Assembly (NCBI RefSeq): GCF_000413435.1
Contig: NZ_KE340326.1
Coordinates: 877,909-941,908 of the forward strand
Source of the DNA: Campylobacter ureolyticus ACS-301-V-Sch3b
Lineage (GTDB): Bacteria > Campylobacterota > Campylobacteria > Campylobacterales > Campylobacteraceae
Direction of reading: 5' to 3'
Length of the DNA: 64,000 nt
Both the position numbers and the translations under genes were made by a program. How positions within the stretch are numbered: the first letter of the stretch is position 1; each line of letters begins with the position of its first letter. The notes under the pieces are model-generated. The model had not been told where the DNA came from. It searched no databases and worked only from the letters and a program-made list of their open reading frames with translations. Below, one piece after another: positions 1-9,011 of this stretch.

Positions 1-1421
1 CAGATAAAGAGATTAAAAATGGTAATGTTACAATTGCAAGTAACTCTATAAATATAGCTGATAAAAATGGCAACCATACAGTTACTATAGACGGAGATAA
101 AGGAACTATCACAGGTCTTACAAACACAGATTGGAATGGAGCAACCGATGATAAAAGTAGGGCTGCCACTGAGGGACAACTTTTATCACTTCAAACTAAC
201 ATTAAAAATGACATAAACAGCACAATAGGTAGCACACTAGGAAGTTACAAGATTAAAGGAGATGATGGAGTAGAGAAGAGTATCTATGCCAACAACAAAA
301 CTTTAACTATAGGTGGCGATACAAACATTAAAACAAAAGCTACAGCAGATGGAAATTTAACTGTTGCTTTAGCTAAAGAGCTACAAGACATTACATCTAT
401 TTCTAATGGAGGCAAAGGAGCTAAAATAACTCTAGGCAAAGATGGCAATAAATCTATATCTGTTAATGGTGGAACTATCACAGGTCTTGCAAATACAATA
501 TGGGATGAGAATAATATCACATCAGGTAGAGCTGCCACAGAGGATCAACTTCAAGCAGCTACCAAGAATTTGCAAAGCAGTATAGCTAAAAACAATACAG
601 AAGTAGAAGCTGGTGATAATATAATAGTTAGTGAAAGAAATGGAACAAAAGGAAATAAAATTTATAAAGTTTCTACAGCAAAAGATGTTAAGTTTGATAC
701 AGTAACAGTTGGTGGTGTTGTGATAGATAAAAACGATAGCAGTATAAAAGTAGGAAACACCAAACTTAATAAAGGTGGACTTACTATCACATCACCAGAT
801 GCAAATAAAACAGTATCGCTTACCGATAAAGGTCTTAATAATGGTGGTAATAAAATAACAAATGTAGCTCCTGGTGAAGATCCTAGTGATGCTGCTACTG
901 TGGGACAATTAAAAAATGTAGCTGCTAGTGCTAGTGTTGTAAAAGAAAGTGATAAAAAAGATAAATGGGCTAAAAAAGGACCTGAAGCAAAAGGTAAAAA
1001 CTCAGTTTCTATAGGTGGCGGATCAATTGATGAAGGTAGAAGCAATACCGTATCAGTAGGAGCTCCTGGACATGAAAGAACTATAAGTAATGTCGCAAAT
1101 CCTGTAAAAGGAACTGATGCGGTTAATCTAAATTATTTAAATAATCGCTTAGCTAATGTTTATGGTGATATGAATGATCTTAGAGATGAAACAAGAGCTG
1201 GCATCGCATCTGCAACTGCTCTTGGTATGCTTCCTCAATCAACTGTCCCTGGAAAATCTTTAATCGCAATTGGTGTAGGTCACCACAAAGGCGAAAGTGC
1301 TACAGCAATTGGCTTATCAGGAATGAGTGATGATGGAAAATGGGTATTTAAAGGCGGTGTTAGTTATGATAGTCAAGAAAATACCACAATTGGTGGATCT
1401 ATAGGATACTTCTTTAACTAA
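1..1421 (+). CDS. Trimeric autotransporter adhesin (YadA-like), C-terminal part, 5' end outside the window
   Basis: The frame is open from base 3 to the TAA at 1419-1421, so the gene starts upstream of the window and no true start is visible. The visible part is a stalk with four successive neck-like motifs of the YadA/Hep_Hag type (for example TITGL followed by RAATEGQL or RAATEDQL, then DAATVGQL and TDAVNLNYL). It is followed by the family's membrane anchor: a short coiled coil, the SATALGMLPQ stretch, the AIGVGHHKGESATAIG strands and a final Phe-Asn. In this family three anchors form one 12-stranded outer-membrane beta barrel that displays the stalk for adhesion. Neighbouring stalk units repeat at DNA level (bases 102 and 471). 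The binding target cannot be read from this part. The class is certain and the ligand is unknown. Confidence 0.93.
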   Translation, partial: DKEIKNGNVTIASNSINIADKNGNHTVTIDGDKGTITGLTNTDWNGATDDKSRAATEGQLLSLQTNIKNDINSTIGSTLGSYKIKGDDGVEKSIYANNKTLTIGGDTNIKTKATADGNLTVALAKELQDITSISNGGKGAKITLGKDGNKSISVNGGTITGLANTIWDENNITSGRAATEDQLQAATKNLQSSIAKNNTEVEAGDNIIVSERNGTKGNKIYKVSTAKDVKFDTVTVGGVVIDKNDSSIKVGNTKLNKGGLTITSPDANKTVSLTDKGLNNGGNKITNVAPGEDPSDAATVGQLKNVAASASVVKESDKKDKWAKKGPEAKGKNSVSIGGGSIDEGRSNTVSVGAPGHERTISNVANPVKGTDAVNLNYLNNRLANVYGDMNDLRDETRAGIASATALGMLPQSTVPGKSLIAIGVGHHKGESATAIGLSGMSDDGKWVFKGGVSYDSQENTTIGGSIGYFFN

Positions 1422-1433
1422 TACTTTTTTAAA

Positions 1434-1461
1434 CATAGCGCTTCAAATTTGAAGCGCTATG
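1434..1461. terminator. Perfect 28-bp palindrome after the adhesin gene, probable terminator stem
   Basis: Two 14-base arms (catagcgcttcaaa and its exact complement) abut without a loop 12 bases after the adhesin stop codon. The stem is the most GC-rich element nearby. The expected U-run is missing on the downstream side: a T6 tract precedes the palindrome and gaaaac follows it. It may end adhesin transcription or protect the 3' end of that mRNA. A protein-binding site is also possible. Confidence 0.5.
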
Positions 1462-1531
1462 AAAACTTATAAATATACTTTAATCTTTCAAATTTTTATA
1501 ATCTTTTAAATTTTAAAATATCAAAATTTGG

Positions 1532-1537
1532 TATAAT
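1532..1537 (+). promoter_or_regulatory. -10 box (TATAAT) for the LOG-family gene
   Basis: A perfect TATAAT lies 27 bases before the start codon at 1565 in an A/T-rich region without a clear -35 box, as is usual for Campylobacter sigma-70 promoters. An AAGGA ribosome site (1553-1557) follows. Confidence 0.6.
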
Positions 1538-1564
1538 ATTTCTTTTTATTTCAAGGAAATTATT

Positions 1565-2101
1565 ATGAACGTAACTGTATTTTGTGGCTCAAAAATAGGA
1601 AATGAAAACTTTAAAAATATAGCCTTTGAACTTGGTAAATATCTAGCTTTTAATAACCATAATGTGATTTATGGTGGTGGTGGAATTGGTCTTATGGGAG
1701 CTTTGGCTGATGGTGTTATAAGTAGTGATGGAAATATAACTGGCATAATACCTGAGCTTTTGCTTAAAAAAGAGCTAGCAACTAAAAATTTAACAAAACT
1801 AATAACTGTAAAAACAATGCATGAAAGAAAAGCTTTGATGAATGATATGTGTGAAGCTTTTATAATACTTCCTGGTGGGCTTGGAACACTTGAAGAAGCG
1901 TTTGAAGTATGGACTCACGCACAGATTGGCTATCATAAAAAGCCAATTGGCTTTTTAAATTTAAATGGATTTTACGATAAGCTTTTTGAGTTTGTCAAAT
2001 TTCAAAGCGATGAGGGTTTTATAGATAAAAAGTTTTTAGATATGGTATTAGTTGAGAGTGATTATAAAAAACTAATTGAAAATTTACAAAATTTAGCTTA
2101 G
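1565..2101 (+). CDS. LOG-family protein (TIGR00730), probable nucleoside 5'-monophosphate phosphoribohydrolase
   Basis: This 178-residue cytosolic protein carries the two family signatures: MHERK at residues 85-89 and PGGLGTLEE at 103-111, which form the active site of cytokinin-activating LOG enzymes. A glycine-rich GGGGIGLMG loop (37-45) completes the Rossmann-like fold. Proteins of this family were long mislabelled lysine decarboxylases. Characterised members cleave AMP-type or cytokinin nucleotides into base and ribose 5-phosphate. The physiological substrate in this organism is not known. The length is normal. The ATG start is preceded by AAGGA eight bases upstream, and the gene has its own -10 box. 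Confidence 0.88.
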   Translation: MNVTVFCGSKIGNENFKNIAFELGKYLAFNNHNVIYGGGGIGLMGALADGVISSDGNITGIIPELLLKKELATKNLTKLITVKTMHERKALMNDMCEAFIILPGGLGTLEEAFEVWTHAQIGYHKKPIGFLNLNGFYDKLFEFVKFQSDEGFIDKKFLDMVLVESDYKKLIENLQNLA

Positions 2102-2126
2102 AAATATTAATTAAGCCTAAATTTGA

Positions 2127-2132
2127 TATAAT
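2127..2132 (+). promoter_or_regulatory. -10 box (TATAAT) for mqnC–M16–recG
   Basis: A perfect TATAAT lies 38 bases before the mqnC start, just after the previous gene ends. It is the likely promoter of the tightly packed mqnC–M16–recG unit. The AAAGG ribosome site at about 2150-2154 is unusually far (about 15 bases) from the ATG at 2170. Confidence 0.55.
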
Positions 2133-2169
2133 ATTTTTTACTAAATTTTAAAAGGTTATAGTGTAAATA

Positions 2170-3231
2170 ATGTTAGATATAAATAAAAGATTAAGCGTAG
2201 ATGAAGCTGTAAATTTGATAGAAAATGCTGAGCTTTGGGAGCTTGGTAAAATGGCTTATGAAAAAAAGCTTTCTTTACATCCTGACAAAATCACAACTTT
2301 TATAATCGATAGAAACATAAACTATACAAATGCCTGTTGGGTGGATTGTAAATTTTGTGCGTTTTATCGCCATGTAAATGAAGATGATGCTTATGTTTTA
2401 AGTTTCGAAGAAATTGGTAAAAAGATAGAAGAATTGATTCAAATAGGCGGAACGCAGATATTATTTCAAGGTGGCGTTCATCCAAAACTTAAAATTGACT
2501 GGTATGAAGACTTGGTAGAATACATCGCTAAAAATTATCCAAGCATTACAATTCATGGATTTTCTGCTATTGAGATTGACTATATTGCAAAAATTAGCAA
2601 AATTTCAACAAAAGAAGTTTTATTAAGACTTCAAAAAAAAGGTCTTTACTCAATACCAGGAGCCGGAGCAGAAGTGTTAAGCGATAGGGTTAGAGACATA
2701 GTAGCACCTAAAAAATGTAATACCGCTACTTGGCTTAGAATCCATAAAGAAGCACACGAAATTGGTATGAAAACAACAGCTACAATGATGTTTGGTACAG
2801 TTGAAACAACTCGTGAGATAGTGCAGCATTGGAAATTTTTAAGAGATTTGCAAGATATTACTGGTGGGTTTAGAGCTTTTATTTTATGGAGTTTTCAAGG
2901 AAAAAATACTCGTCTTTTAAAAGAGCATCCTGAAATTATGAAAGCTTCATCGAACCATTATTTAAGACTTCTTGCAGTTTCAAGACTTTTTTTAGATAAT
3001 TTTAAAAATATACAAAGTTCATGGGTAACACAAGGAAGCTATATCGGGCAACTTGCTTTAAAATTTGGAGCAAATGATATGGGCTCAACAATGATGGAAG
3101 AAAATGTTGTAAAAGCCGCGGGAGCAAATTTTAGAATGAATGCAGATGAGTTAATAAATTTAATTAAAGACGTGGGTGAAATCCCTGCTAAAAGAAATAC
3201 AAATTATGATATATTGGAAATTTACAAATGA
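2170..3231 (+). CDS. mqnC: Dehypoxanthine futalosine cyclase (radical SAM)
   Basis: MqnC catalyses the radical-SAM cyclisation of dehypoxanthine futalosine to the cyclic compound in the futalosine route to menaquinone, the route used by Campylobacterota. The radical-SAM cluster motif CxxxCxxC is seen at Cys56, Cys60 and Cys63. It is followed by GGTQILFQGGVHP, IPGAGAE and TATMMFG segments typical of MqnC. At 353 residues the length is right. The stop overlaps the next start by four bases (ATGA), so translation of the M16 protein is probably coupled. I recall the same mqnC–M16–recG order in C. jejuni. Other radical-SAM enzymes of the pathway (MqnE) are similar, but the motif set fits MqnC better. 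Confidence 0.9.
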   Translation: MLDINKRLSVDEAVNLIENAELWELGKMAYEKKLSLHPDKITTFIIDRNINYTNACWVDCKFCAFYRHVNEDDAYVLSFEEIGKKIEELIQIGGTQILFQGGVHPKLKIDWYEDLVEYIAKNYPSITIHGFSAIEIDYIAKISKISTKEVLLRLQKKGLYSIPGAGAEVLSDRVRDIVAPKKCNTATWLRIHKEAHEIGMKTTATMMFGTVETTREIVQHWKFLRDLQDITGGFRAFILWSFQGKNTRLLKEHPEIMKASSNHYLRLLAVSRLFLDNFKNIQSSWVTQGSYIGQLALKFGANDMGSTMMEENVVKAAGANFRMNADELINLIKDVGEIPAKRNTNYDILEIYK

Positions 3232-4445
3232 AAAAAATAGATTTAAAGTATAAAAATTTAAACATTCCTTTGCTTTATGAGTTTGATAATTCTATGCCAG
3301 TAGTAAATTTTAAACTCATCTTTAAAGCAAGTGGAAGCGTGGCAAATGACAAATTCCCAGGCTTAGCAAATTTAGTAGCTAAAATGCTAAATGAAGGAAC
3401 TTCAAAGCTTGGAGTTAGCGAGTTTGCAAATTTACTTGAGTTAAAGGCTGTAAATTTAAGTGTATTTTCAGGTTTTGAAACATTTGGTTTTGAGATAAAT
3501 ACTTTAAAAGAAAATTTTAACTACGGTTTAAATTTGCTTATAAGTCTACTAAAAGATCCAAATTTTACACAAAAAACACTTGATAAGATTAAAACTTTAA
3601 TAAAAGGTGAAATCGCTTCAAATAATACAGATTTTGACTATTTATCAAGGACTGAGCTAAATAGACTTTTATATGAAGATACAAGTTTAGAATATCCACA
3701 AATTGGGACTTTAGAAAGTATTGATGAGATTGGCTTAAATGAAGTAAAAGAGTTTTTTAACGCTTTATTTTTAGAGAATTTATTTATTGTTTTAGCTGGA
3801 GATATAAAAGAAAATATAGATTTAAATGAACTTTTAAATTGTTTTAAAAATGGAAATAAAAATAATCTTCCTTTTATAAAAACAAGCGATGAGCAAAAAC
3901 TCTCTTTTGTAAAAAAGCAAGTAGAACAAGCCTATATTTATTTTGGTGCACCATATAATGTAAAAAAAGATGAGATTTTTAAAGCTAATGTTGCAATTTT
4001 TATCTTTGGAAGCAGTGGTTTTGGAAGTAGACTAATGGAAGAAATTCGCGTTAAAAGAGGGCTTGCTTATTCTATTTATGCAAGAGTTGATTTTGGTTTA
4101 AGTAGCTCTAAAATTTGGGGATATATGCAAACAAAAAATGAAAGCAAAGATGATGCCATCGAGGTTATAAAATCTGAGTTTTTAAAATTTGTAAAAGATG
4201 GAGTTAGCCAAGATGAGCTAAATAATGCTAAAAATTTCTTGCTTGGAAGTGTTGTTTTACAAAAAGAAACTATGTTTGGTCGTATAAATATCAAGCAAAA
4301 AGAGTTTTATATGGGCGAGGAATTTGGTGAGTTTGAAAGAACCTTAGAAAAAATAAAAGCTTTAAATTTAGATGATTTAAACAAATTCATAAAAGCTCAT
4401 GATGAAATTTTAAATTTAAGTTTTTCAGTGGTTAGTGGAAGTTAA
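3228..4445 (+). CDS. M16-family protein lacking the zinc-binding HxxEH motif
   Basis: The protein (405 residues) has the two-lobed M16 peptidase (insulinase/processing-peptidase) architecture: a first domain to about residue 220 and a second ending in the family's RVKRGLAYSIYA-type segment near residue 275-290. Active M16 enzymes have HxxEH in the first helix. The corresponding stretch here, residues 45-57, reads GLANLVAKMLNEG, with no histidine. It therefore resembles the non-catalytic partner subunit of two-gene M16 systems, yet no catalytic M16 partner is seen in the window. No signal peptide is evident. The gene overlaps mqnC by four bases and is followed by recG. The role is unknown. Confidence 0.85.
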   Translation: MKKIDLKYKNLNIPLLYEFDNSMPVVNFKLIFKASGSVANDKFPGLANLVAKMLNEGTSKLGVSEFANLLELKAVNLSVFSGFETFGFEINTLKENFNYGLNLLISLLKDPNFTQKTLDKIKTLIKGEIASNNTDFDYLSRTELNRLLYEDTSLEYPQIGTLESIDEIGLNEVKEFFNALFLENLFIVLAGDIKENIDLNELLNCFKNGNKNNLPFIKTSDEQKLSFVKKQVEQAYIYFGAPYNVKKDEIFKANVAIFIFGSSGFGSRLMEEIRVKRGLAYSIYARVDFGLSSSKIWGYMQTKNESKDDAIEVIKSEFLKFVKDGVSQDELNNAKNFLLGSVVLQKETMFGRINIKQKEFYMGEEFGEFERTLEKIKALNLDDLNKFIKAHDEILNLSFSVVSGS

Positions 4446-4466
4446 AAATAGATAAAAGTAAGAAAA

Positions 4467-6266
4467 ATGGAAGTTTTAGACAAAAAAGAGCTTGATAAAC
4501 TTGGAGTAAAAACTATTATTGATTTAGCTTTAATTTTGCCTAAAAACTTTGAAGATTTAACTTTGAGCGAGGTTCCAAACGAGGGCGATAATACAGTTTT
4601 AATTGAGTGTAAATTTATGCTTAATAAAGGAAGTTTTTTAAGCATAACTGCATTTTGCATAACTTGGAATTTAGACATTAGAATAATTATTTTTAATGCA
4701 AGACCATGGCATTATGGTGCTTTTAAAAATGGTAAAAAAATCTATATTACTGGAAAAAGCTCTTTTTATAACTCTACTTGGCAATTTACAAATCCAAAAA
4801 TTATAACAAAAATAGGTGAAATTTTACCAAAATATAAACTTAGCCTAAAAGATGATAAAATCACATCTTTAATAGAAAAATACCTAAATAAAGATGGGCT
4901 TTTAAGTGAGGGCTTAAATGAGTTTGAAGCTGAGTTTTTACTAAGTCTTCATCAAAAAAGTAAAGAAAGCATAAAGCTTGTTAAAAATTTGGAGTTAGAT
5001 AACAACTCTTTAAAAATGGTTAAATTTATAGAAATTTTTAACTATATGAAAAAACTTAGTAAAAAAAAGTTTAATTTCCCTGCTAAAAAAATAGAAATTT
5101 ATGATATAAGTTCTTGGATAAAAACTCTGCCTTTTACTCCAACAAATGATCAAATTAATGCTTTAAATGATATTAAAAACGATCTTTTAAGTTGCGTGGC
5201 CAAAAGAAGAGTTGTAATGGGCGATGTTGGAAGTGGAAAGACCTTAATTATGCTTGGGGCTTCTCTTATGATTTATCCACAAACTGCTGTTTTAATGGCT
5301 CCAACTAGTATTTTAGCTGAGCAAATTTATAATGAAGCTTTAAAACTTTTACCAAAATTTATGAAAATTATGCTTGTAAAAAGTGGAGATAAAGAATTAG
5401 ATTTTAAAGATATAAATTTGATAATTGGCACTCACGCACTGCTTTTTCAACCACTTCCAAAAGCAAATTTAATAATGGTTGATGAACAGCACCGCTTTGG
5501 CTCAAATCAAAGACAAAAGATAAATAATCTCACAAAAGATGGCAAATTTAAAGCTCATTTTTTACAATTTTCCGCCACGCCAATCCCTAGAACGCTTTCA
5601 CTAATACAATCAAACATTGTAGAACAAAGCTTTTTAAAGCAAATGCCATTTAAAAAAGATATAAAAACAATTATTATAAATAAAGATGGTTTTTTTGATA
5701 TGATAAAGCATATAAAAGATGAGATAAATAAAGGAAAACAGGCAATTATCGTATATCCACTTGTTGAAGAAAGCCAAAGCTCAAACTATCAAAGCTTAAA
5801 TGAAGGAAGCACTTACTGGTATAAAAATTTTAACAATGTCTATTTAACTCACGGCGGCGATAAAGAAAAAGAAGAAATTTTAAAAGAGTTTAGAGATAAA
5901 GGGGATTTGCTTTTAACAACAACGGTTGTTGAAGTTGGAATTTCACTTCCTAGACTTAGCATTATTGTTGTAGTTGCGCCTGAGAGGATGGGACTTGCGA
6001 CTTTACATCAACTTCGTGGCCGGGTTGGGAGAAATGGAGGAAGTGGTTGGTGCTATCTTTTTACAAAATTAAAAGAGCCACCTTCAAGACTTTTAGAATT
6101 TGCTAAAACTTTGGATGGATTTAAAGTTGCTGGGATTGATCTTAAAAACCGCCAAAGTGGGGATTTGCTTGATGGAAGTATCCAGCATGGTGCGACATTT
6201 AAATTTTATGATTATGAAGAAGATATTGCGGACGCGGCTAAAAAAAGATTAGAAATTTTAAGATAA
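4467..6266 (+). CDS. recG: ATP-dependent DNA helicase RecG
   Basis: RecG remodels stalled replication forks and branch-migrates Holliday junctions. Helicase motifs appear in order: Walker A (GDVGSGKT near residue 252), DEQHRFG (near 338), SATPIPRTLS, the VVEVGISLP motif V region and GRVGRNG of motif VI. The N-terminal third is the wedge/OB region. At 599 residues it is about 90 residues shorter than E. coli RecG. From memory this is normal for Campylobacter, with the shortening at the N-terminus. The ATG at 4467 has no strong ribosome site, and the gap to the M16 gene is only 21 bases, so it likely depends on upstream translation and the same promoter. Confidence 0.95.
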   Translation: MEVLDKKELDKLGVKTIIDLALILPKNFEDLTLSEVPNEGDNTVLIECKFMLNKGSFLSITAFCITWNLDIRIIIFNARPWHYGAFKNGKKIYITGKSSFYNSTWQFTNPKIITKIGEILPKYKLSLKDDKITSLIEKYLNKDGLLSEGLNEFEAEFLLSLHQKSKESIKLVKNLELDNNSLKMVKFIEIFNYMKKLSKKKFNFPAKKIEIYDISSWIKTLPFTPTNDQINALNDIKNDLLSCVAKRRVVMGDVGSGKTLIMLGASLMIYPQTAVLMAPTSILAEQIYNEALKLLPKFMKIMLVKSGDKELDFKDINLIIGTHALLFQPLPKANLIMVDEQHRFGSNQRQKINNLTKDGKFKAHFLQFSATPIPRTLSLIQSNIVEQSFLKQMPFKKDIKTIIINKDGFFDMIKHIKDEINKGKQAIIVYPLVEESQSSNYQSLNEGSTYWYKNFNNVYLTHGGDKEKEEILKEFRDKGDLLLTTTVVEVGISLPRLSIIVVVAPERMGLATLHQLRGRVGRNGGSGWCYLFTKLKEPPSRLLEFAKTLDGFKVAGIDLKNRQSGDLLDGSIQHGATFKFYDYEEDIADAAKKRLEILR

Positions 6267-6282
6267 ATTTAAAAATTTAAAT

Positions 6283-6288
6283 TATAAT
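6283..6288 (+). promoter_or_regulatory. -10 box (TATAAT) for the glycine-zipper gene
   Basis: A perfect TATAAT lies 30 bases before the ATG at 6319 and just after the recG stop. A strong AAAAGGAG ribosome site follows at about 6306-6313. Confidence 0.6.
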
Positions 6289-6318
6289 AGATTAAAATTT
6301 AAATAAAAAGGAGATTTT

Positions 6319-6762
6319 ATGAGAAAAATTATTTTATTATCATTGGCTTTTGTAGGATTTGCGTTTGCAAGAAGTGTGGTTATAGATGTTGTAGAGCACA
6401 AACCTATTTATGAGATGAAAGCTGATACTCAGTATGTTGAAAACTGCAATAACTCTATAAGCGACTACAATCTTTTAGGAACAGCAATTGGAGCGGTTGG
6501 TGGTGGAGTTGTGGGGAATCAATTTGGCGGTGGAAGTGGTAAAAAACTAGCAACCGTTGCAGGAGCTATAGCTGGAGGATACGCAGGAAATAGGGTTGAG
6601 GGAAATATCAAAGGAAACCAAAAAAGTGGTTGTGAGTATAAAGAGCAAAAAGTTGATAGAAAAGTACTTGTAGGATATAGAAATATAGGATATTACAAAG
6701 GAAAGCAATACTCAAAAATCACAGAAGAAAAACAATCTAAAATAAGAATAGAAGTAAAATAA
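6319..6762 (+). CDS. Secreted glycine-zipper (17-kDa antigen type) envelope protein
   Basis: The 147-residue protein starts with a signal peptide (MRKIILLSLAFVGFAFA, cleavage near residue 17). Its centre (about residues 53-93) has GAVGGGVVGNQFGGG and GAIAGGYAGN, the glycine-zipper 2TM pattern of the rickettsial 17-kDa antigen/SlyB group. Two cysteines (in ENCNNS and SGCEYKEQ) flank the zipper and could form a disulfide. There is no lipobox cysteine at the cleavage site, unlike SlyB, so it is probably a periplasmic or outer-membrane-associated protein rather than a lipoprotein. It stands alone with its own promoter. The function is unknown beyond presumed envelope stability. Confidence 0.75.
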   Translation: MRKIILLSLAFVGFAFARSVVIDVVEHKPIYEMKADTQYVENCNNSISDYNLLGTAIGAVGGGVVGNQFGGGSGKKLATVAGAIAGGYAGNRVEGNIKGNQKSGCEYKEQKVDRKVLVGYRNIGYYKGKQYSKITEEKQSKIRIEVK

Positions 6763-6829
6763 ATTTTATTATTTTAAATTAACTCAAATTTTTACAAATA
6801 TGTTTTATAAAACAGATGAAAAATTAAGC

Positions 6830-6835
6830 TATAAT
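6830..6835 (+). promoter_or_regulatory. -10 box (TATAAT) for ppk1
   Basis: A perfect TATAAT lies 27 bases before the ppk1 ATG, with AAAGG at 6851-6855 as ribosome site. I see no PhosR-like box near this promoter. Confidence 0.55.
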
Positions 6836-6861
6836 TACATATAAAAATTTAAAGGTTAAAT

Positions 6862-8946
6862 ATGCAAGATTTAAAAAATGGTTCTATTTTTTTAAACAGA
6901 GAGCTTTCTTGGCTTAGGTTTAATACTCGTGTTTTGGCTCAGTGCGAAAAAGATATTCCACTTATTGAAAAGCTTAAATTTTTAGCGATTTACTCAACAA
7001 ATTTAGATGAGTTTTATATGATAAGAGTAGCTGGGTTAAAACAACTTTTCATAGCAGGTATTACAGCTAGTGGAAGTGATGAGATGACACCACTTGATCA
7101 ACTTAGAAAAATAAGAGAGTATTTGCATGATGAGAAAAATAGCTTAGAAATTTATTATAAACAAACCATTGAAGCTTTAGCAAATGAGGGTTTTTATATT
7201 AAAAATTATGATGATTTAAATGATGAGTTAAGACAAAAAGCAGATGAGTATTTTTTCTCAAATATTTTGCCTATCATCGTGCCAATAGCTGTTGATTCAA
7301 CTCATCCTTTTCCACATTTAAACAACCTTAGCTTTGCTCTAGCTGTTAAGCTAAAAGACACAAACGACTCTCAAGGCTTTAAATTTGGAATGATAAGAAT
7401 TCCTAGAGTAATTCCAAGATTTGTTCAAGTTAGCACTGATACTTATACACCAATTGAAACAATTGTTCATCGTCATGCAGAAGAAATTTTTCCAGGCTAT
7501 AGCCTAATTAGTTCAGCTCCTTTTAGGGTTACAAGAAATGCCGATATTGTAATAGAGGAAGAAGAAGCTGATGATTTTATGATGATACTTGAACAAGGAC
7601 TAAAACTTCGCAGAAAAGGTGCATTTGTCAGGCTTCAAATAGCCAAAAATGCAGATGCTGATATAACTAAGTTTTTAAATGAGCATATAAATGTTTTTTA
7701 TAAAGATATTTTTGAGTATGATATACCACTTTCACTTGATGGTCTTTGGGGAGTTGTTGGGAATAAAAATTTTTCTAATCTAGCACTTCCGCCGTATTCT
7801 CCAAAAATTTTGCCACCTTTTAATGAAAATGAGTCAATTTTTGAGACAATGGATAAAGGCGATATTTTAATTTATCATCCTTATGAAAGTTTTAACCCAG
7901 TTGAACAGCTCATCAAAGAAGCCTCAAAAGATCCTAATGTCGTATCAATTAGAATGACACTTTATAGAGTTGAAAAAAACTCTCCTATAGTAGCTTCTTT
8001 AATAGATGCCGCAAATGATGGCAAGCAAGTAACTGTAATGGTTGAGTTAAAAGCAAGATTTGATGAAGAAAATAATCTTCACTGGGCAAAATCACTAGAA
8101 AGTGCTGGAGCTCATGTGGTTTATGGAATACCAGGATTTAAAGTTCATGCAAAATCAACACAAATAATTAGAAAAAGTGGTGATAAACTAAAATTTTATA
8201 TGCATCTTGGAACTGGAAATTATAACGGAAGTAGTTCAAAAATTTACACAGATGCAAGTTTTTTTACAACTGATGAGAGATTTGCCAAAGATACTACAAC
8301 TTTTTTCCATATTTTATCAGGATATAATAAAAATAGAGTATTACAAACGCTTTCTATGTCGCCAATGCAGATAAAAGAGCGCTTAATTGAGATGATAAAA
8401 GTAGAAGAAAAAAAAGGAAGCGATGGGCATATAATTGCAAAAATGAATGCTTTGGTTGATTCTGATATGATAAAAGCTTTAAGCAGTGCAAGTAAAGCAG
8501 GCGTAAAAATAGAGCTTATTGTTAGAGGAATTTGTTGTTTGAGACCAGGAATTCCTGAAATCAGTGAAAATATACGAGTAATTTCTATAGTTGGTAAATA
8601 CCTAGAACATGCAAGAATTTTTTATTTTAAACACTCAAGTCCTGAAATTTATATCTCAAGTGCTGATTGGATGCCTAGAAATTTAGAAAGAAGACTTGAG
8701 TTGATGACTCCTATTTTTAATGAAAGCTTAAAAAATAAGATGATTGATATATTAAATGTTCAGTTAAATGACACATCTTTAGCGTTTGAGCTTCAAAATG
8801 ATGGAGAGTATGTAAAGCTAACTTCTGAAAATCCTCTAAATAGCCAAGAGTTTTTAGAAGAGTATTATAACAAGCTTGCTAAAAACATAAGAAAACATAA
8901 AGATACAAGCAATATCTTAGTAAGTAAGCTTTTAGAGGATAGCTAG
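6862..8946 (+). CDS. ppk1: Polyphosphate kinase 1
   Basis: PPK1 polymerises the gamma-phosphate of ATP into polyphosphate, which supports stress survival and virulence in Campylobacter. The full four-domain protein (694 residues) is present: the N-terminal [11 protein letters not shown] segment (residues 11-21), the [11 protein letters not shown] region, the HPYESF motif and the phospholipase-D-like catalytic domains. The autophosphorylated histidine is His429 in [12 protein letters not shown], followed by HLGTGNYN. The gene is monocistronic with its own promoter. Because the phosphate transporter operon also lies in this window, both uptake and storage of phosphate are encoded within 45 kb. 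Confidence 0.97.
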   Translation: MQDLKNGSIFLNRELSWLRFNTRVLAQCEKDIPLIEKLKFLAIYSTNLDEFYMIRVAGLKQLFIAGITASGSDEMTPLDQLRKIREYLHDEKNSLEIYYKQTIEALANEGFYIKNYDDLNDELRQKADEYFFSNILPIIVPIAVDSTHPFPHLNNLSFALAVKLKDTNDSQGFKFGMIRIPRVIPRFVQVSTDTYTPIETIVHRHAEEIFPGYSLISSAPFRVTRNADIVIEEEEADDFMMILEQGLKLRRKGAFVRLQIAKNADADITKFLNEHINVFYKDIFEYDIPLSLDGLWGVVGNKNFSNLALPPYSPKILPPFNENESIFETMDKGDILIYHPYESFNPVEQLIKEASKDPNVVSIRMTLYRVEKNSPIVASLIDAANDGKQVTVMVELKARFDEENNLHWAKSLESAGAHVVYGIPGFKVHAKSTQIIRKSGDKLKFYMHLGTGNYNGSSSKIYTDASFFTTDERFAKDTTTFFHILSGYNKNRVLQTLSMSPMQIKERLIEMIKVEEKKGSDGHIIAKMNALVDSDMIKALSSASKAGVKIELIVRGICCLRPGIPEISENIRVISIVGKYLEHARIFYFKHSSPEIYISSADWMPRNLERRLELMTPIFNESLKNKMIDILNVQLNDTSLAFELQNDGEYVKLTSENPLNSQEFLEEYYNKLAKNIRKHKDTSNILVSKLLEDS

Positions 8947-9011
8947 ATAATAAAAGTTTTTAAATTTTATCTTGTGATTAGAATTTAAAAATAGACTTAT
9001 TAAATAACAAA

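Noticed and set aside
662..1045. 127-codon minus-strand open frame under the adhesin
   Set aside because: It is a shadow of the adhesin's codon pattern, has low-complexity Ser/Pro/Leu composition and no ribosome site, and the plus strand has clear homology.
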